A stretch of DNA of 64,000 nucleotides from Candidatus Peribacteraceae bacterium (GTDB lineage Bacteria > Patescibacteriota > Gracilibacteria > Peribacterales > Peribacteraceae): NCBI GenBank assembly GCA_028703835.1, contig JAQVMB010000004.1:1-64000 (forward strand), read 5' to 3'. A model generated the notes under the pieces. It was not told where the DNA came from. It searched no databases and saw only the letters and a list, made by a program, of their open reading frames with translations. The stretch's first letter is position 1, and each line of letters begins with the position of its first letter. Both the position numbers and the translations under genes were made by a program. Of this stretch, positions 27,589-36,990 are shown piece by piece.

Positions 27589-29001
27589 GTGCGCATTCCC
27601 GCCCCTCCGACGGCCGCCCGCTCCCTTGCCCGTTCGCTGTTCCTGCCCGTCATCATGCTCGGGATGCTCGGGCTGTGGGGCACGTATTTTTTCGTGCACG
27701 GCCGCAGCGTCCTGGAGGAACGCCTGAAGAGCGAACTCCGGCAGACGGCCGCGGTGGCGGCGCTGCGCATCGACGCGGAAACGATTGCGGGCATCCGTGA
27801 CGGCGACACGGTGGAGGCGCCCGCGCTGCGCGCCGTGACGCGGCAGCTCCTGGAGATCAAGCGCACGTCGCCCCTCTTCCGGTCGGCGTACATCATGCGC
27901 CGCACGGACGATCCGCTCACCCTCGCGTTCGTTTCCGACGCGGATATGCTCGAACCCTTCGGCACGCTCGACCGCAATGGCGACGGGGCGTTGGGAGAGG
28001 ATGAACAACATCCTTTCGTCGGTGAACGTTACGACATCCGGGAGGTGCCCGCGCTGCAATCCCGCGCGTTCCTGGAGCCCACGACCGACGAGGCATTCAC
28101 CACCGACCAGTGGGGGACGGTGATGTCCGGGTATGCGCCCGTCCGCGATACGCGGGGGAAGGCGGTCGCGGTGCTCGGCATCGACATGGACGCGCAGGAT
28201 TATCTCGCGCTCTCGCAGCGCATCCTCTCGCCCGTCGCGTACCTGCTCGCGCTCTTTTCGCTCCTCTCCCTCGCGGGATCCTTGGTCCTGTGGATCGGGC
28301 GCCGCCGCCTGGAAGTGCTGGAGGAGATCGAGCGGGAGCGCACCGCCCTCCTGGATCTCCTCCTGCACCAGCTCGGCACGCCCATTGCGACGCTCCGCTG
28401 GTGGCTGGAGATCCTGCACGATCACAAGGACAGGCACATTGACGACGTGCGCCGGCATCTGGAGGAGAGCGTGGCGCGCATGGGCGGCATCATGACCGCG
28501 CTCTACGACGCCAGCCGTTTCCGTCGCAAGCACCTCGCGAGCGCCGGATTCTGTGATGTGGCGGCGACGGTGGAAAAAGTGGTGAAGGAAGCGGAGCAAC
28601 GGTTCACGATCCGCCGCCAGACGGTCCGTCTGGACGTCGGGCACGGGCTCCTTCGTGGCCGCATCGACGCCGAGTCGCTCGCGGGCGTGATGCGCGAGCT
28701 GCTCGAAAACGCATCCTCCTATTCCGCCGACGGCGCCGCGGTGGAGGTGCGCGTGCACAAGCGGCAGCGTTCGGTGATCGTGGAAGTGAAAGACCGCGGC
28801 TGCGGCATTCCCAAAGCGGAAATGCCGCGCATCGGCGAGCGGTTCGTGCGCGCTTCGAACGCCCTGAAGGTGAAACCGGTCGGTAACGGCCTTGGCCTCT
28901 ATATCGCCAAGGGCATCATCCGCCGCGCGGGCGGCTCGCTGCGCATCAAGAGCGCGGAGGGGAAGGGGACGACCGTCTCTTTCACGGTGGCGGGGGCGTA
29001 A
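27589..29001 (+). CDS. Sensor histidine kinase with an EF-hand-like loop in the sensor region
   Basis: LLLHQLGTPIATLRWW H-box, ELLENASSYSADGAA N-box, DRGCGIP, GNGLGLYIAKGI; sensor contains DRNGDGALGEDE. Confidence 0.85.
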   Translation: MRIPAPPTAARSLARSLFLPVIMLGMLGLWGTYFFVHGRSVLEERLKSELRQTAAVAALRIDAETIAGIRDGDTVEAPALRAVTRQLLEIKRTSPLFRSAYIMRRTDDPLTLAFVSDADMLEPFGTLDRNGDGALGEDEQHPFVGERYDIREVPALQSRAFLEPTTDEAFTTDQWGTVMSGYAPVRDTRGKAVAVLGIDMDAQDYLALSQRILSPVAYLLALFSLLSLAGSLVLWIGRRRLEVLEEIERERTALLDLLLHQLGTPIATLRWWLEILHDHKDRHIDDVRRHLEESVARMGGIMTALYDASRFRRKHLASAGFCDVAATVEKVVKEAEQRFTIRRQTVRLDVGHGLLRGRIDAESLAGVMRELLENASSYSADGAAVEVRVHKRQRSVIVEVKDRGCGIPKAEMPRIGERFVRASNALKVKPVGNGLGLYIAKGIIRRAGGSLRIKSAEGKGTTVSFTVAGA

Positions 29002-29023
29002 TACATCTTTTCTCATTTGTTAT

Positions 29024-29278
29024 ATGTCGTACGCAAAGAAAAAATCGGCAAAGAAATTGGACCGGGACTATGCCGCTCAGTTGTTTCTGGTGCTGGGAAT
29101 TTTTGCCGCCGCACTGACCACGGAAGGTATGAATATCGTTCATGAATGGGCGAAGTCCATCGGAGAGACGGGATATTGGGCGTATTCGATAGTAATCGTG
29201 TTCGTTCTCTGGCCGTATTTCATGATACAAATAGTCAACATACTCGATGAGGTGTATCTGAAGAGACTGAAAAAATAG
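29024..29278 (+). CDS. Small membrane protein
   Basis: MSYAKKKSAKKLDRDYAAQLFLVLGIFAAALTTEGMNIVHEWAKSIGETGYWAYSIVIVFVLWPYFMIQIVNILDEVYLKRLKK. Confidence 0.55.
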   Translation: MSYAKKKSAKKLDRDYAAQLFLVLGIFAAALTTEGMNIVHEWAKSIGETGYWAYSIVIVFVLWPYFMIQIVNILDEVYLKRLKK

Positions 29279-29382
29279 AAAGGTGGAGGAGAAGCGATTT
29301 GGACCTCCAAGGTTTCAGATGCCTTGTTCCTGACGGATGCAGGCCTCCGTTGCAGGATGTTGGTCCCCATGCCGACACGTTA

Positions 29383-29401
29383 AATGCAATAGTATTGCAT
29401 T
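29383..29401. promoter_or_regulatory. 19-bp perfect palindrome, candidate Zur/Fur-family operator
   Basis: AATGCAATA-G-TATTGCATT, 44 nt upstream of the Fur-family gene heading the znu operon. Confidence 0.7.
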
Positions 29402-29444
29402 ACAGAATAATCCAGCTACAGTGCTGTTGCGTCCGTGATTCCCG

Positions 29445-29864
29445 ATGCAAGATTCCCTTCGAACAATGTTGAAACGGCACGACTTGAAGTACACCCGGCC
29501 ACGACGGCTGGTCCTTCGTGCGCTGGCAAGCCTCAAGAAACCCTGCTCACCCTACGACGTCCAAAAATGGATTCATGCGAAGAATGAAGCAGTCCATGTC
29601 GTCACGATCTATCGCGTCCTCGAGACATTCGTACGCATCGGTATCGTGCACCGGCATCCTTGTGACGGGCATTTCTTTCTCTGTTCGCTGCCGGCACAAC
29701 CGGGACATCATCGTTTCCTCCATTGCACATCCTGCGGGGAGGTGCGGGAATATCTGAACGAAGCACTGTGCCAAGCGGAAGAGCAATGTATTCGCTCCTC
29801 CCATTTTCGTGTGCATACCCACGTGAGTGAATTTCTCGGAACATGTGCCGCTTGCGCGGCGTAA
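29445..29864 (+). CDS. zur: Fur-family regulator, probably Zur
   Basis: 139 aa; LKYTRPRRLVLRAL, HVVTIYRVLETF, HHRFLHCTSCGEV, C-terminal CAACAA; precedes znuACB-like genes. Confidence 0.8.
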   Translation: MQDSLRTMLKRHDLKYTRPRRLVLRALASLKKPCSPYDVQKWIHAKNEAVHVVTIYRVLETFVRIGIVHRHPCDGHFFLCSLPAQPGHHRFLHCTSCGEVREYLNEALCQAEEQCIRSSHFRVHTHVSEFLGTCAACAA

Positions 29865-29885
29865 TTTTCTTTCCCACTCCTTCCC

Positions 29886-30839
29886 ATGAAGGACCGCATG
29901 ATCTTCCCGCTGCTTCTTGCTTCCATCGTCCTCGCGGGATGCGCACAGGGGCGGCAGGCCGACGACGGCACGCTCCCCGTGGCTGCAAGCTTCTATCCTC
30001 TTGCCCATTTCGCCGAACAGGTCGGAGGCGGGCATGTGCGGGTACGGCAGGTGCTGCCGAGCGGCGTCGAACCGCATGACTATGAGCCGTCTCCCGGCGA
30101 CCTGCGCGTGATGAGCGACGCGAAGGTCTTCCTCTTCAACGGCGGCATCGACCCGTGGGGAGACCGCTTGCGTGCCGATCTGGAGAAGGATGGCGTCATC
30201 GTCGTCGAAATGGCTGAGCATGCGGATGTCCTTGTGCATGCCGCACACGCTCACGACGGGAACGAAGAAGAGGAGCATGATGACACTCTTCATGACGAAG
30301 GACATGATCACGGCCCGTTCGATCCGCATTTCTGGATGGATCCGCTGACGGCGAAGACGGAAGTGGCCGAGATCCGCGATGCGTTGATTGCAGCCGATGC
30401 CACGCACGCGGAAGACTATCGCCGGAACGCGGAGGACTACCTCGCGCGCCTCGATGCCCTTGACCGGCAGTATCGGGACGGCCTCGCCTCCTGCACCCTC
30501 AAGGAAATCATCGTGTCCCATGATGCCTTCCGGTACCTCGCGAACCGGTACGGGTTCCACACGCTGCCGATCAACGGCGTGGACCAGGAAGAGCCATCGG
30601 CACGGGCGATCGCGGAACTGATTTCCAACGCCAAAGCGAAAGGCATCCGCACGGTTTTCTTCGAGACGACGGCCAGCCCCAAACTTTCGGAGACCATCGC
30701 ACGGGAAGCCGGAGCATCCACGCAGGTGCTCCATACCCTTCACGGCCTCACGGAAGAGGAGGAGCGGAATGGCGACACGTACATTTCGATCATGGAGCGC
30801 AATCTCAGCCGTCTTCAAGACGCCATGCAATGCCGATGA
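29886..30839 (+). CDS. znuA: Zinc ABC transporter substrate-binding lipoprotein
   Basis: Lipobox LAGCAQ; His-rich acidic loop HAAHAHDGNEEEEHDDTLHDEGHDHGPFDPHFWMDP. Confidence 0.88.
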   Translation: MKDRMIFPLLLASIVLAGCAQGRQADDGTLPVAASFYPLAHFAEQVGGGHVRVRQVLPSGVEPHDYEPSPGDLRVMSDAKVFLFNGGIDPWGDRLRADLEKDGVIVVEMAEHADVLVHAAHAHDGNEEEEHDDTLHDEGHDHGPFDPHFWMDPLTAKTEVAEIRDALIAADATHAEDYRRNAEDYLARLDALDRQYRDGLASCTLKEIIVSHDAFRYLANRYGFHTLPINGVDQEEPSARAIAELISNAKAKGIRTVFFETTASPKLSETIAREAGASTQVLHTLHGLTEEEERNGDTYISIMERNLSRLQDAMQCR

Positions 30840-31585
30840 ACGCACCCGCCATCGAGTTCAAGGGCGTCACGTACCGCTACGGCGCGTCGCCTCCCGCCCT
30901 GGAGGACGTCACCTGCGCCATCCCGCAGGGGGCGTTCGTCGGCATCGTCGGGCCGAACGGCGCGGGAAAATCAACGTTCATCCGGCTGATTCTCGGCCTC
31001 ATCACGCCGTCAAAGGGATCCGTATCCGTGACGGGCGCCCCCCCGCGCGAGGCCAGAAAAATGGGGCACATCGGCTACGTCCCGCAGAAAATTTCCCAGA
31101 GCGATTTCCGTTTCCCCGCCACCGTCGAGGAGGTGGTCCTCAGCGGCCGGACGGCGCTTCGCGGCATCGGTCGTTTCTTCACGCAAGAAGACAGGCGCCA
31201 GGCCGCCGATGCCATGCACATGACGGGGATCGGGCACCTCGGCAAGAGACTGGCGGGCACGCTCTCCGGCGGAGAGCGTCAGCGCGTATTCATCGCGCGG
31301 GCGCTGGCGGGCAATCCTCGTCTGCTCATCTTGGATGAGCCGGAAACAGGCGTTGACGCGGCGACCTCACATGACTTTTTCGCACTCCTGAAAACATTCC
31401 ACCAGAACGGCCTCACGATCGTGCTGGTATCGCACGATCTTTCCGTGATGGCGAAAGAGGCGCAGAACATTCTCTGTCTCAATCGCAGGCTCATCGGGCA
31501 TTGCACCCCCCATGAACTGGGCGATGCCGACATTCTGACCAGGTTGTACGGAACGGATGTCACTTTTCTCCAGCACCACCACTGA
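30830..31585 (+). CDS. znuC: Zinc ABC transporter ATP-binding protein
   Basis: GPNGAGKST Walker A, LSGGERQRVFIARAL signature, LLILDEPETGVD. Confidence 0.9.
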   Translation: MPMNAPAIEFKGVTYRYGASPPALEDVTCAIPQGAFVGIVGPNGAGKSTFIRLILGLITPSKGSVSVTGAPPREARKMGHIGYVPQKISQSDFRFPATVEEVVLSGRTALRGIGRFFTQEDRRQAADAMHMTGIGHLGKRLAGTLSGGERQRVFIARALAGNPRLLILDEPETGVDAATSHDFFALLKTFHQNGLTIVLVSHDLSVMAKEAQNILCLNRRLIGHCTPHELGDADILTRLYGTDVTFLQHHH

Positions 31586-31588
31586 ACC

Positions 31589-32410
31589 ATGATCACCATC
31601 TTCCAGTATGATTTCATGCTTCGCGCCTTCGCTGCGGGCGCGGTCGTGGGCGTGCTCGCCCCCGCCATCGGGCTCTTCATCGTGTCGAGACGCTATTCCT
31701 TCATAGCCGACACGCTCGCTCACGTGTCTCTCGCCGGCGTGGCGGCAGGATACCTCGCGGGCATCGATCCGATCCTGACGGCAATCGGCGCTTCGCTCGC
31801 GTCGGCCGGATGCGTGGAATGGCTGCGGCGCAGCGGTTCCGCTCCGAGCGAATCCCTCCTTTCGCTCCTGCTCTACGGCGGATTGGCGCTTGCGGCCGTT
31901 CTGCTCAGTCTTTCCAGCGGCACCAACGTGTCGCTCTCCGCGGTGCTCTTCGGCAGCATCGCCACCGTTTCGAGCCGGGAATTGCTGGTGATTGCACTCC
32001 TTGGCTTTTTTGTCCTCACGGTCTTGATCGTGCTTTTCAAAGAATTCTTCGCCGTGGTTTTGGATGAGGACTTGTCTGCCGCAGGAGGCGTGCCATCGCG
32101 TCTCTTGAATACCGTGCTCGTGATGCTCGCCGCCGTCACGGTTTCTGCGACGATGCGGATCATCGGCGTGCTGCTTGTGGGTGCCTTGATGGTGATCCCC
32201 GTGCTGACTGCGATGCAATTGGGCTTGAGCTTCCGCAAAACCCTGTTCGCTTCCATGGCGTTTTCCGTCACCAGCGTCGTCCTCGGACTTATCGTCTCTT
32301 TCCACATGGGAACAGCGAGCGGCGGCACCATCGTCCTGATCGCGCTCGGTTTCTTCCTGATCAGCACGCAAGCAAAGATGTTCCATCATGGTGGGAGACG
32401 CCCTCACTGA
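31589..32410 (+). CDS. znuB: Zinc/manganese ABC transporter permease
   Basis: ABC-3 type permease; SRRYSFIADTLAHVSLAGVAAGYL. Confidence 0.88.
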   Translation: MITIFQYDFMLRAFAAGAVVGVLAPAIGLFIVSRRYSFIADTLAHVSLAGVAAGYLAGIDPILTAIGASLASAGCVEWLRRSGSAPSESLLSLLLYGGLALAAVLLSLSSGTNVSLSAVLFGSIATVSSRELLVIALLGFFVLTVLIVLFKEFFAVVLDEDLSAAGGVPSRLLNTVLVMLAAVTVSATMRIIGVLLVGALMVIPVLTAMQLGLSFRKTLFASMAFSVTSVVLGLIVSFHMGTASGGTIVLIALGFFLISTQAKMFHHGGRRPH

Positions 32411-32418
32411 CTACTACA

Positions 32419-32796
32419 TCATCCCTCTGAATTGACGGTTTTCTTCTTCTCATTCTCCTTCACCCTGAACTTCACGATTCTCTGTACGAGGGCGAGCGGC
32501 ATGGGTTCATGGAGCGGGAATTGAACGGAGCCTTTCGCCTGTGCATAGGGAAGCAACTGCTTTTTGAACGCCGTGATGGCCGAAGGAGTCGGGTAGAATC
32601 CGATGTGTGTTTCAAAGGCCGCAAAATGCACCAAATTCCCGCGAAACTTGAATGTCGGGATTCCATAATTCATGCACTCTTCGGCTTGAGGCGCCGCCTC
32701 CCGAATGGTCCGGCGAAGCTCTTCCAATACACGTCGAACGTCACATGGAAATGAAGCGATGTAAGCATCAACGGTGCTGAACTTTTTACGGCTCAT
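32419..32796 (-). CDS. DUF1801 (YdhG-like) protein
   Basis: MSRKKFSTVDAYIASFP...EECMNYGIPTFKFRGNLVHFAAFETHIGFYP. Confidence 0.8.
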   Translation of the reverse strand: MSRKKFSTVDAYIASFPCDVRRVLEELRRTIREAAPQAEECMNYGIPTFKFRGNLVHFAAFETHIGFYPTPSAITAFKKQLLPYAQAKGSVQFPLHEPMPLALVQRIVKFRVKENEKKKTVNSEG

Positions 32797-34552
32797 ACGT
32801 CGTATCGTACCGATTCCCGATCGTCTTCGTGAGGAGGAATCCCGTCTTTCCATTCGGCAAACGAATTTTGGCCACTCTTCCGTTGCGAAGGAAACGGATC
32901 ACATCCACCGTCGTTCCCTCTTTCAATTGCACGCCTCCGCTCTGGCGCACGGTGACATGCGGCACGATCACGTGATACTCCCCGGTCGAGCCGGAGGCTC
33001 CATGCGTCGCAGAGTTTGAACCGGACGGCGTGTTGTAGTCCGGATTATGGATCGTCGTCGTTCCCTGCCCTCTGATGCCGCCGCCTCCACCCGTTACCTG
33101 AGCCGACGAAGAGGAGCCGGAAGAAGCCGGAAGAGTGCATGTGCTCGGCGTTCCGCTACAGGTGTAGCCGCTTTCGATCGCGCAGGCGGCGGAACAGCCA
33201 TCCCCGTCTGCCATGTCTCCATCATCGCAAGCTTCGTCGGCATCGAGCGCGCCATTGCCGCATGCGATCTCGCAGATGCTCGGCTCATCGGCACAGACAT
33301 AGCCTTCTTCGATGGTGCAGGCGGCGGAACATCCATCCTCATCATCCGTATCGCCATCATCACAGTCCTCACCCTCTTCGAGCGTCCCGTTGCCGCATGC
33401 GATCTCGCAGCTGCTTGGCTCACCGGTACAGACGTAGCCCTCTTCGATAGTGCAGGTGGCGGAGCAGCCGTCTGCATCAGCAGTATTGTCGTCATCGCAT
33501 TCCTCGGTGCTCCCCACCGATGCGTCACCGCAGATATCGGGGAATGCCCCGCATGACGAAAGGACGGTATTCGTCCGCGTATCGATGACGGAGACGGTGG
33601 CGCTGTTCCAGTTTGCCACGTACAGACCAAAGCCGCTGATGGCGACACCGAGCGGAGTAGTTCCCACGGTGATGGATTTCACCACGGTTCTGCGCTGAAT
33701 GTCGACGAGATCCACGTGGGTGGTTCCTCCATTGGCGATGTAGATTCCGGTGCCGGTTCCGACGACGCCGTCGGGAGAAGCCCCTCCGCCGCTGAAGGCG
33801 CTGCCGACGACAACATTTCTCACTGCATCGATCTCCGAAATGTTATTCGAGTTCACATTCGTGACGTACACGCCCGTACCGTGAGCGGCGATCGCCACCG
33901 GGAGTGTGCCCACCGCAAGGGTTTTCACGACGGAGCTTGTTCGCCGGTCGATGATGGACACGCTGTTGTCGTTGCGGTTCGCCACGTACACGCCCGTACC
34001 GCTCACGGCGATGGCATCCGGATAGCTTTCCACCGCAATGGGACTTCCCACGACGGTATTCGTCCTTGCATCGTACACTTTGACCCGGTTCAGCGTGCCA
34101 TCCGCCACGTACACGCCCGTGCCGCTCACGGCAACTGCAAGCGGATATTCTCCCACGGACGTTATCGGATCACCCGCAGTGTTCGTCAATGCATCAATAA
34201 CGTACATACTGGTGCTCACCAGCGCATAGACAGTGGTGCCGGTCGCCGTGACGGCGGCCGCGGTGCCGATCGCGAGCGTTTTTACTTTCGTATTCGTCCG
34301 TCTGTCGATGATCGAAACGCCGCCATTCTCCGCCACGTACACTCCCGTACCGCTCACGGCGATGGCAACCGGGCGCGTCCCGACACTGATCGCGCATCCG
34401 CCGTCCGCAGAGCAGCGCGGAATGAACGAGGACGCCTCAGAAAATGGAGATTTATTTTGAGACGAAGAGGGCAGCACCAGAGCCAAACCCACGATAACGA
34501 CGACGAGGAATGGTCGTGAACCACGAACAATCCAAGAGAAGAAAACGTTCAT
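32786..34552 (-). CDS. Secreted YVTN-type beta-propeller protein with DUF4215-like Cys-rich repeats
   Basis: 588 aa; repeats AVSGTGVYVAxxxxNxVSIIDRRTxxVVxxxxVG and CGNGxLEEGEDCDDGDTDDEDGCSAACTIEEGYVC. Confidence 0.8.
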   Translation of the reverse strand: MNVFFSWIVRGSRPFLVVVIVGLALVLPSSSQNKSPFSEASSFIPRCSADGGCAISVGTRPVAIAVSGTGVYVAENGGVSIIDRRTNTKVKTLAIGTAAAVTATGTTVYALVSTSMYVIDALTNTAGDPITSVGEYPLAVAVSGTGVYVADGTLNRVKVYDARTNTVVGSPIAVESYPDAIAVSGTGVYVANRNDNSVSIIDRRTSSVVKTLAVGTLPVAIAAHGTGVYVTNVNSNNISEIDAVRNVVVGSAFSGGGASPDGVVGTGTGIYIANGGTTHVDLVDIQRRTVVKSITVGTTPLGVAISGFGLYVANWNSATVSVIDTRTNTVLSSCGAFPDICGDASVGSTEECDDDNTADADGCSATCTIEEGYVCTGEPSSCEIACGNGTLEEGEDCDDGDTDDEDGCSAACTIEEGYVCADEPSICEIACGNGALDADEACDDGDMADGDGCSAACAIESGYTCSGTPSTCTLPASSGSSSSAQVTGGGGGIRGQGTTTIHNPDYNTPSGSNSATHGASGSTGEYHVIVPHVTVRQSGGVQLKEGTTVDVIRFLRNGRVAKIRLPNGKTGFLLTKTIGNRYDTTYEP

Positions 34553-34730
34553 GGTATTTCAGTTTATAGAGACCCCTCAACAAAACAAAATTCCACCACT
34601 TCTCTGAATAGCCTCTTCGCTGGACACTACCGAGTTCTATGCCGCGAAGGCAGACCGGTTGAGTGTGCGATGTGATTGAATTATAAGTGTTTCAAACAAA
34701 ATGTATGTATTCCAGAAGCAAAAAATACAA

Positions 34731-35143
34731 TGGTGGAGATGCCGGGAGTTGAACCCGGGTCCAACGTGTAGCCTGGATGTCTGTACCGTCATGTCTCTTC
34801 CGTACTCGCATCCTCTCGGGAAGAGACAAGGATGAGGAGCGAGGGATGATGCCTGGAATACGGAGACGTCACGACATCAGATGACGCTGCGCCTCGCTGG
34901 TTACGCCCCGGCCCCCCTAGCGAGAATCAAGGGCGGGACGTGTTCCCGGAACGGGAACTGATTACGCGAAGGCCGGGGCAAAGGCGAAGCCTCTGACAGC
35001 GTTCTTCACGCCCTGGAAACGAGTTCCAAGGAATCCGCGCGTTGTGGCAGATATGGTTTGCAACGTTGGGTATCGGGAACCGTTGCCATCCCGGACGGAG
35101 ACGATGCCAGACCATGATCACGCTGTCGAAGCCTGTCATCCCC
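34731..35143 (-). ncRNA. ssrA: tmRNA
   Basis: 5' GGGGATGACAGGCTTCGACAG and 3' GGACCCGGGTTCAACTCCCGGCATCTCCACCA; acceptor GGGGATG/CATCTCC pairs; PK1 GGCAACG/CGTTGC upstream of the tag ORF. Confidence 0.9.
34962..35048 (-). other. Predicted tmRNA tag-peptide reading frame: ATTRGFLGTRFQGVKNAVRGFAFAPAFA*
   Basis: GCC resume codon ~12 nt after PK1, preceded by TATCT; frame ends ...GCC CCG GCC TTC GCG TAA. Confidence 0.55.
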
Positions 35144-35249
35144 ACGCTGTGCTGCCAAGAAGCAGACACGCAGTCTACCGCAACGATGTCCATTGTTCGA
35201 GCAATAACTTCGTGGATATTCCAGCGGCTGCTGCGCTAGCATCGGTGGG

Positions 35250-35927
35250 ATGAAGCGCAAAAAAGCGGAGGCATCGCAGCAGCCGTTCGTCGAGGAAGTC
35301 CGGCGGCTGGAAGAGCGGCTGTACGGCGGGCAGTTGAATGAGGAAGACCGGAGCATGATGAAGAGCGAACGGTACTTCTGGCACTTTCGCCCCAGCCACC
35401 ACGCGGCCACGGGTCTGCTGACGCAGGAAGACATCGCGCTGCTGTCCCAACCGGACAGGCGTCTGCTCAGCGTGGGCGCGTATCCGGCGTTCTTAGAGCG
35501 GCTGCTGCCGGAACTGGGCGTTCCCCGCGCCCATATTCTCCTGGCGGACAAAGACCCGGCGATCATGACGTGCGCGGACACGATCGAAGCGGTCACGTTC
35601 GACCTGTTGGATCCGTGGCCGGAGATCGGCACGTTCGATCACATCATTTTTCCGGAGAGCCTTTGCATCGCGATCAGTGACCGGATGCGGGAAGAAGGGA
35701 AAGTTCCAAGCGGGGACCGTTCGGCATCGGATGCGGAAGAGGCTCGGTACCTTGCGGCTGTGCTGAAGCAGGCGCTGCGGAGACTGCGTCCCGGAGGCGT
35801 CATCCGCGCCAACGGCCCCATGAGCCACCCGAACGTGTTTCGTCTCATGGGCGCGCGGCTGGAAGAGGACGGGTTCCCGATCGTCGTCGAGAGCCGCAGG
35901 TTCTTCCTCTCGGTGCGGGGGGCGTAA
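35250..35927 (+). CDS. Possible SAM-dependent methyltransferase-like protein
   Basis: 225 aa; LLSVGAYPAFLERLLPELGV...LLADKDPAIM...FDHIIFPESL...LKQALRRLRPGGVI. Confidence 0.5.
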   Translation: MKRKKAEASQQPFVEEVRRLEERLYGGQLNEEDRSMMKSERYFWHFRPSHHAATGLLTQEDIALLSQPDRRLLSVGAYPAFLERLLPELGVPRAHILLADKDPAIMTCADTIEAVTFDLLDPWPEIGTFDHIIFPESLCIAISDRMREEGKVPSGDRSASDAEEARYLAAVLKQALRRLRPGGVIRANGPMSHPNVFRLMGARLEEDGFPIVVESRRFFLSVRGA

Positions 35928-35930
35928 TAA

Positions 35931-36509
35931 TCATTTCATCACCGCCAAGCACGCGCCGTCGATGCAGCGGCAGTTCTCCATGTCGTTGGACGCGTACGTG
36001 CCACAGTCGCAGTCCGTGTCTTCCGAACAGGCAACCGGTTGCGTCCATCCCACGGTTGGCTGGGGCGACGGCATCGGGCAGACGACCGCGCAGGAGCCGT
36101 CGATGCAGGCGGAGCCGAAGGGGCAATTGGAACGGACCAGGAAATCCACGGGTGTCTGGCATTCGTCGGAGGAGGAACAGGCCGCGCCCACATTCCCTTC
36201 CAGCAACGGCGCGGGCTCCTCCGTCATCGCCACGCATTTGTTGTCCTCGCACTCCACGCCCGTACTTTGTATGCATGAATAGATGCACTGCGCATCGAAA
36301 TTCTCCACGACTGCCTTCATGCGGGCGGCTTCATCCTTGTGCACGTAGATGTAGCAGTCGAACGGGCATTTGCTCCCGATGAGCACGCAGTCGGCTGCTT
36401 CCTCGCAGCGGTTGGCTTTTTCCAACTCGGCTTTCACCTGCCGTTCGGAGGGGGCGCAGGCGGAGAGGAGGAGGACGGCGAAGAGGGGGAGGAGGGGGCG
36501 GGCAATCAT
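35931..36509 (-). CDS. Cys-rich lipoprotein
   Basis: Lipobox LLSACAPS; CPFDCYIYV, CGTYASNDMENCRCIDGAC motifs. Confidence 0.65.
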   Translation of the reverse strand: MIARPLLPLFAVLLLSACAPSERQVKAELEKANRCEEAADCVLIGSKCPFDCYIYVHKDEAARMKAVVENFDAQCIYSCIQSTGVECEDNKCVAMTEEPAPLLEGNVGAACSSSDECQTPVDFLVRSNCPFGSACIDGSCAVVCPMPSPQPTVGWTQPVACSEDTDCDCGTYASNDMENCRCIDGACLAVMK

Positions 36510-36559
36510 GGCGGGAGTGTACAGGAGGGCATCATCACGAAGGAACGGCTTGTTTAATT

Positions 36560-36895
36560 ATGATGAGTGGAAGCCAATATCCGATGGAGATCCGCGAAAT
36601 ATTTGGACGGGGTTTCTGCCATGCGTATTCTTCATGCATGTCTCCCAACAACAATTTTCGTCCCGTCGACCACAATCCGCGCCTGACCCCCGGCGTCATC
36701 GCGTCCTTCGAGACGCCGGAATCGGCGATGCAATGGATCGAGTCCGTACGGGAGAACATGCAGCAGCTCTGCAACTCGTGCACGCCCCCTCCGGACATGG
36801 CACGCATTCAGGAGCTGTGGCGGGAAGGGCAGACTGCGAAGGGGCGGATTCTTCCGATGCATCCTTCCGTGGGCAGGTCGCAGGATGCGGCGTGA
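36560..36895 (+). CDS. Hypothetical protein (start may be 36638)
   Basis: ORF with MSPNNNFRPVDHNPRLTPGVIASFETPESAMQWIESVRENMQQL. Confidence 0.4.
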   Translation: MMSGSQYPMEIREIFGRGFCHAYSSCMSPNNNFRPVDHNPRLTPGVIASFETPESAMQWIESVRENMQQLCNSCTPPPDMARIQELWREGQTAKGRILPMHPSVGRSQDAA

Positions 36896-36990
36896 GAGGT
36901 TCTCGATTCTTGGATGTATTCCCGGGATCGGACAGTGCGGTTCCGCTGCGCCGTGATGCATCTTGATGCATCCGCTGGCATAGTGGCGGC

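Noticed and set aside
34731-34780. tRNA-like 3' end considered as an independent tRNA gene
   Set aside because: No anticodon arm in range; the matching 5' half lies ~360 nt away with tmRNA hallmarks, so it is the tmRNA tRNA-like domain.
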